Below are positions 61,602 to 64,000 of a stretch of DNA of 64,000 bases, in pieces (the stretch's first letter is position 1; every line of letters begins with the position of its first letter). Both the position numbers and the translations under genes were made by a program. The notes beneath the pieces are model-generated. The model did no database searches. It was not told where the DNA came from and worked only from the letters and a program-made list of their open reading frames with translations. Location: positions 1 through 64,000 of the forward strand of contig NZ_BBZJ01000037.1 of the NCBI RefSeq assembly GCF_001417775.1. Direction: 5' to 3'. The stretch comes from Streptomyces sp. TP-A0356 (lineage in GTDB: Bacteria; Actinomycetota; Actinomycetes; Streptomycetales; Streptomycetaceae).

Positions 61602-62267
61602 TCAGCCGATGAGGTCGCGTTCGATCAGGTAGGTGCGCATGCTCTGGTACTCGGCGAGCGTGCAGGGGCGGGACTCCTCGGGCGCGTCGCCCGGGGTGGC
61701 GGCGGCCGGCCAGCTCTCCGGCGGCGGCATCAGTTCCTCGGCCGCGTGGGAGAGCTTCTTGCGGCGCGGGCCGCGCACGAACAGGGTGACCGTGTGTGGC
61801 TCCATCACGGCCTGGTGCACGATCGAGTCGCCGAGCGTGTAGGCGCTGTCGGGCCGCTCAACGGTCACGATGCCCTGTTCCAGGTCCGCGCCGGTGAACG
61901 GGACAGTCCAGCCGTCGGTGCGACGTCGTACGACGTGGACGTAGCCGCCGGTGAGGATGCGAGTGGCGAAGGCGTAGCAGTGGTCGTGCGGGACGAGCTG
62001 GTTGTCCGGCCGGGGGTTCATGTTCAGCCGGATCTCGAATCCGCGGTCCGGGGCCTGGTACAGCGACAGCCGGTTCAGCAGTAAGGTGACGCGGCTGGCG
62101 GACAGGCGGTCCGGGTCGCGCAGGACGTCGTTGACGAGCTGGGTGAGCAGCGGCCGGTCGTCGGCGAGGCGGTTGAGCATGGCGCGGCTGATCCGCTGCA
62201 TCCTGCGGACGTCGTCCAGGTCCGGCGGCGGCGCCGCATCCAGCCATGAAGCCGTTGAAGTCAGCAT
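61602..62267 (-). CDS. cupin-like protein (cysteine-dioxygenase type fold)
   Basis: 221 residues. LVPHDHCYAFATRILTGGYV has the His-x-His and following Gly of the first cupin motif. VERPDSAYTLGDSIVHQAVM then EPHTVTLFVRGP supplies the second His and the final strand (H-Q-x4-P-H). A helical N-terminus precedes the barrel. It overlaps the next upstream gene by seven bases. Metal-dependent oxygenase or isomerase activity is possible, with unknown substrate. Confidence 0.65.
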   Translation of the reverse strand: MLTSTASWLDAAPPPDLDDVRRMQRISRAMLNRLADDRPLLTQLVNDVLRDPDRLSASRVTLLLNRLSLYQAPDRGFEIRLNMNPRPDNQLVPHDHCYAFATRILTGGYVHVVRRRTDGWTVPFTGADLEQGIVTVERPDSAYTLGDSIVHQAVMEPHTVTLFVRGPRRKKLSHAAEELMPPPESWPAAATPGDAPEESRPCTLAEYQSMRTYLIERDLIG

Positions 62268-62836
62268 GGTGCACCTACCGGGGTGCGAGAGGCCTGTTCG
62301 AGGTACCGGCGGCCCCGCCGGGTGAAGGCGGCGTACGCCTCGCCGGACAGGAGCCCCTCGCGGTCGGTTACGGGCTCACTGGTGGCGAGCACCTGCACGG
62401 TGGACACGGTCCCCCCAGTCGCGCACAGTGTGCCGGGGTGCGCAGCGAAGAACTCCCCGGCGCCGAGCGTCCGCGCGTACTGCGGGCGGCCCTCCTGTTC
62501 GTCGTCAGGTTCTCGGTACATCTCCATCACGGTGGTTCCGGCCATGTTGAGGACCGCAGTGGGCGCGTGCACCGGCCAGAACGTCAGGGCGCGCGTGTCC
62601 GAAACACGCAGGTAGACGGTGCACTCTTCCGGCGTCTTCAGCGGCAGGTACGCGTAGCCGTGCGCGAGGAACGACTCCGTTGCGCGGTACGTGCCGGTGT
62701 CGAGGAGGTGCAGGACGCGAGACGCGAGGGGGCTGAGCCAATCGCTGGCGGCCAACACGGTGATGTCAGGAATGTGGCTGGGGTCTCGGCTCTGCGCCAG
62801 CAGCCGGCCAACGAATCCTGGGAGAACAGCCTCCAC
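62261..62836 (-). CDS. uncharacterised protein of the nucleotide-enzyme cluster
   Basis: 191 residues. SFLAHGYAYLPLKTPEECTV, VSDTRALTFWPVHAPTAVLN and AGEFFAAHPGTLCATGGTVS suggest a beta-rich fold, perhaps another cupin-like barrel, but no catalytic motif is certain. It overlaps the cupin-like gene and must be co-expressed with it. No family recognised. Confidence 0.65.
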   Translation of the reverse strand: MEAVLPGFVGRLLAQSRDPSHIPDITVLAASDWLSPLASRVLHLLDTGTYRATESFLAHGYAYLPLKTPEECTVYLRVSDTRALTFWPVHAPTAVLNMAGTTVMEMYREPDDEQEGRPQYARTLGAGEFFAAHPGTLCATGGTVSTVQVLATSEPVTDREGLLSGEAYAAFTRRGRRYLEQASRTPVGAPC

Positions 62837-62958
62837 TGGGTGACCCTTCGATTGAGTTCGGAGATGCCTGCTGCCGAGGGGAACTCTCTCGGCAGCAGGA
62901 GCCGGGACTGCGTGCAGCTTGGGGAGGTTGGAGCAAAGTGCACCTCCGCACGCGGAGA

Positions 62959-63457
62959 TCAGGAGATCGTGCTCAGCACAGATCCGAGGATCGTTTCGTG
63001 CGGTGCGGGGGCCGGCCGGAACTGGTCCAGCAGCTGGTGTAAGGCCGTCGGCGGGACGAGCCGGTCACCGCGGCAGGGCGCAGCCAGTAAAGGCCGGGCG
63101 GCTCCGTCGCCATCATCGCGGGAAGCGCGATGATGTGGGGTCGACCGAGGCACGTTGCGTACCGGTGCGGCCCCATTGGTCGCTCGTTCCGGGCGGCACC
63201 AGCCAGATCAGCCACGACCGTTGCGGATCCTCGATCACCGGCCCACACGCGTCCGCTTGCTCGTTGCCGGTGTGCTGGATGCCGTCCATGCCCCATTGGT
63301 CGCGGACGGCGTGGGCCAGCCACGCGGGTGCGGGCTGGGCGGGGTCGTGGGCACGCAGCTCCTCATAGTTCTCTTCGGGCAGAAGAAGGCCATCTTTGTG
63401 GCCGGGCCGCAGCAGCACGTGCTGCTCCAGGAACGGGCTCGCGATCAGGTCGTGCAC
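62959..63457 (-). pseudogene. uncharacterised gene with two frameshifts
   Basis: A GTG at 63457 begins MHDLIASPFLEQHVLLRPGH, continuing to RSWLIWLVPPGTSDQWG. The sensible protein then moves to the next frame (PHRYATCLGRPHIIALPAMM, ATEPPGLYWLRP) near 63165 and again near 63080 (DRLVPPTALHQLLDQFRPAP to SVLSTIS and a TGA at 62959). As read, translation would stop at 63113 after 114 residues. Either the gene has decayed or the sequence contains two indels. Location suggests it was part of the cluster. Confidence 0.5.
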
Positions 63458-63487
63458 GAATCCTCCAGGTGGCTTGAGCGGGCAGGT

Positions 63488-64000
63488 CTACGCGGCGAGC
63501 GCAGCCAGCTCCTGCGTCAGCTCGTCCAGGGCGACGACACGGAAGGAGGTCAGCCGGCGGATCAGCTGCGAGGCGAGCACGGTGCGCAGACGCGGGTGGT
63601 CGAAGGCCAGCGCATGGTCCGGGTTCGCCATGACGTACACCTGTTTGCTGGCGTTGAGGCCGTAGATGGTGCCGTGGACTCCGTACAGGGGGGCGCTCTG
63701 CGCGAGGTAGACCACCGGCTCGATGTGCGGGCACAGCGCAGCGGCGGAGCGGAGATGCTTCGCGCACACCGGCGGTTGATTCGTGACAACCGTCGACTGA
63801 TGGGGGTCCACGCCCTGGGGCAGGAAGAAGGGGAACCCGAGGGGCGTCCGCGCGGGCCGCGTGCAGACCTGGCACTGCAATAGCCGCATCGTCAGCATCT
63901 GCCGGTACGGGTGCATGAACTTCCACTGCGGTTTGCCCGTCGGCATTCCCCGGCCGTCCACGGGGTTGAAGCCGCACCGCGCCCACAGCACGCCCCGCAG
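63488..64000 (-). CDS. uncharacterised Cys-pair protein (5' end outside the window)
   Basis: At least 167 residues; the frame is open to the window edge, so the true start may lie beyond base 64000. It contains QCQVCTRPARTPLGFPFFLP, PPVCAKHLRSAAALCPHIEP and GTIYGLNASKQVYVMANPDH. CxxC, CxxH and a further Cys could form a zinc site. No family recognised; it is transcribed with the cluster downstream. Confidence 0.6.
   Translation of the reverse strand: MRGVLWARCGFNPVDGRGMPTGKPQWKFMHPYRQMLTMRLLQCQVCTRPARTPLGFPFFLPQGVDPHQSTVVTNQPPVCAKHLRSAAALCPHIEPVVYLAQSAPLYGVHGTIYGLNASKQVYVMANPDHALAFDHPRLRTVLASQLIRRLTSFRVVALDELTQELAALAA

Overview
The base composition (very GC-rich, strong third-position GC), the abundance of GTG starts, the DUF397/DUF5753-type regulators and the insertion sequences all point to Streptomyces or a close actinomycete. 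The window looks like a large mobile or plasmid-derived region with scarred edges: either a large (probably linear) conjugative plasmid or an integrated conjugative element in a chromosome arm. I cannot tell these apart from sequence alone.

Left edge (1-7,100): a graveyard of IS630, IS701, IS3 and IS5 family elements, a disrupted nucleotidyltransferase and an integrase tail. Small intact genes sit between them: a CYTH protein, a DHFR-family reductase, a DUF1772 membrane protein divergent from a TetR regulator with two matching operators, and a RidA protein. Next come a NACHT-LRR STAND NTPase (7.3-10.4 kb), probably anti-phage, and an odd initiator tRNA (11.1 kb).

Core (11.4-45.7 kb): an SF2 helicase; a DUF2637 membrane protein; a TOTE-type primase-helicase carrying an Lsr2-like tail; and then one long minus-strand series of genes that are nearly all overlapping. 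Read in transcription order (right to left) it encodes a TcpC-like protein, VirB2/VirB3-like small membrane proteins, a VirB4-like ATPase, a cysteine-motif membrane protein, a VirB6/TrbL-like channel protein, an SLT-NlpC/P60 wall hydrolase, a small periplasmic protein, a VirD4-like coupling ATPase and a replication-relaxation protein. After a 440-bp gap follow a lipoprotein, a secreted protein, a SAF/CpaB protein, a TadZ-like protein, TadA, TadB, TadC, a pilin, three TadE/G-type proteins and a LysM-BTAD membrane protein. I read this as a type IV secretion-like conjugation machine linked to a Tad (Flp) pilus.

Replication and maintenance region (45.7-49.3 kb): a duplicated 63-bp unit holding a nested palindrome, with a third diverged palindrome about 1.6 kb further on; an AbiE-like pair whose toxin has lost its middle; a dense cluster of TGCGCA sites; and a DNA-binding protein with a duplicated winged-helix domain that resembles plasmid replication initiators. 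Together these make a plausible origin/partition region.

Right edge (49.3-57.9 kb): a glycine-rich surface protein, an integrase killed by a 292-bp MITE and by fusion to an IS701 transposase tail, a DUF397 protein with a truncated partner regulator, fragments of a serine recombinase, an ADP-ribosylglycohydrolase/DUF4259 chimera, and a protein with three excisionase-like DNA-binding domains.

Final segment (58.0-64.0 kb): a compact minus-strand cluster encoding a NUDIX hydrolase, a thymidylate-kinase-like enzyme, a cobalamin-binding radical SAM enzyme, an HhH-GPD glycosylase-like protein, a cupin-like protein and several unrecognised proteins. The combination suggests chemistry on a nucleobase or nucleotide. 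It is my best candidate for an undescribed system.
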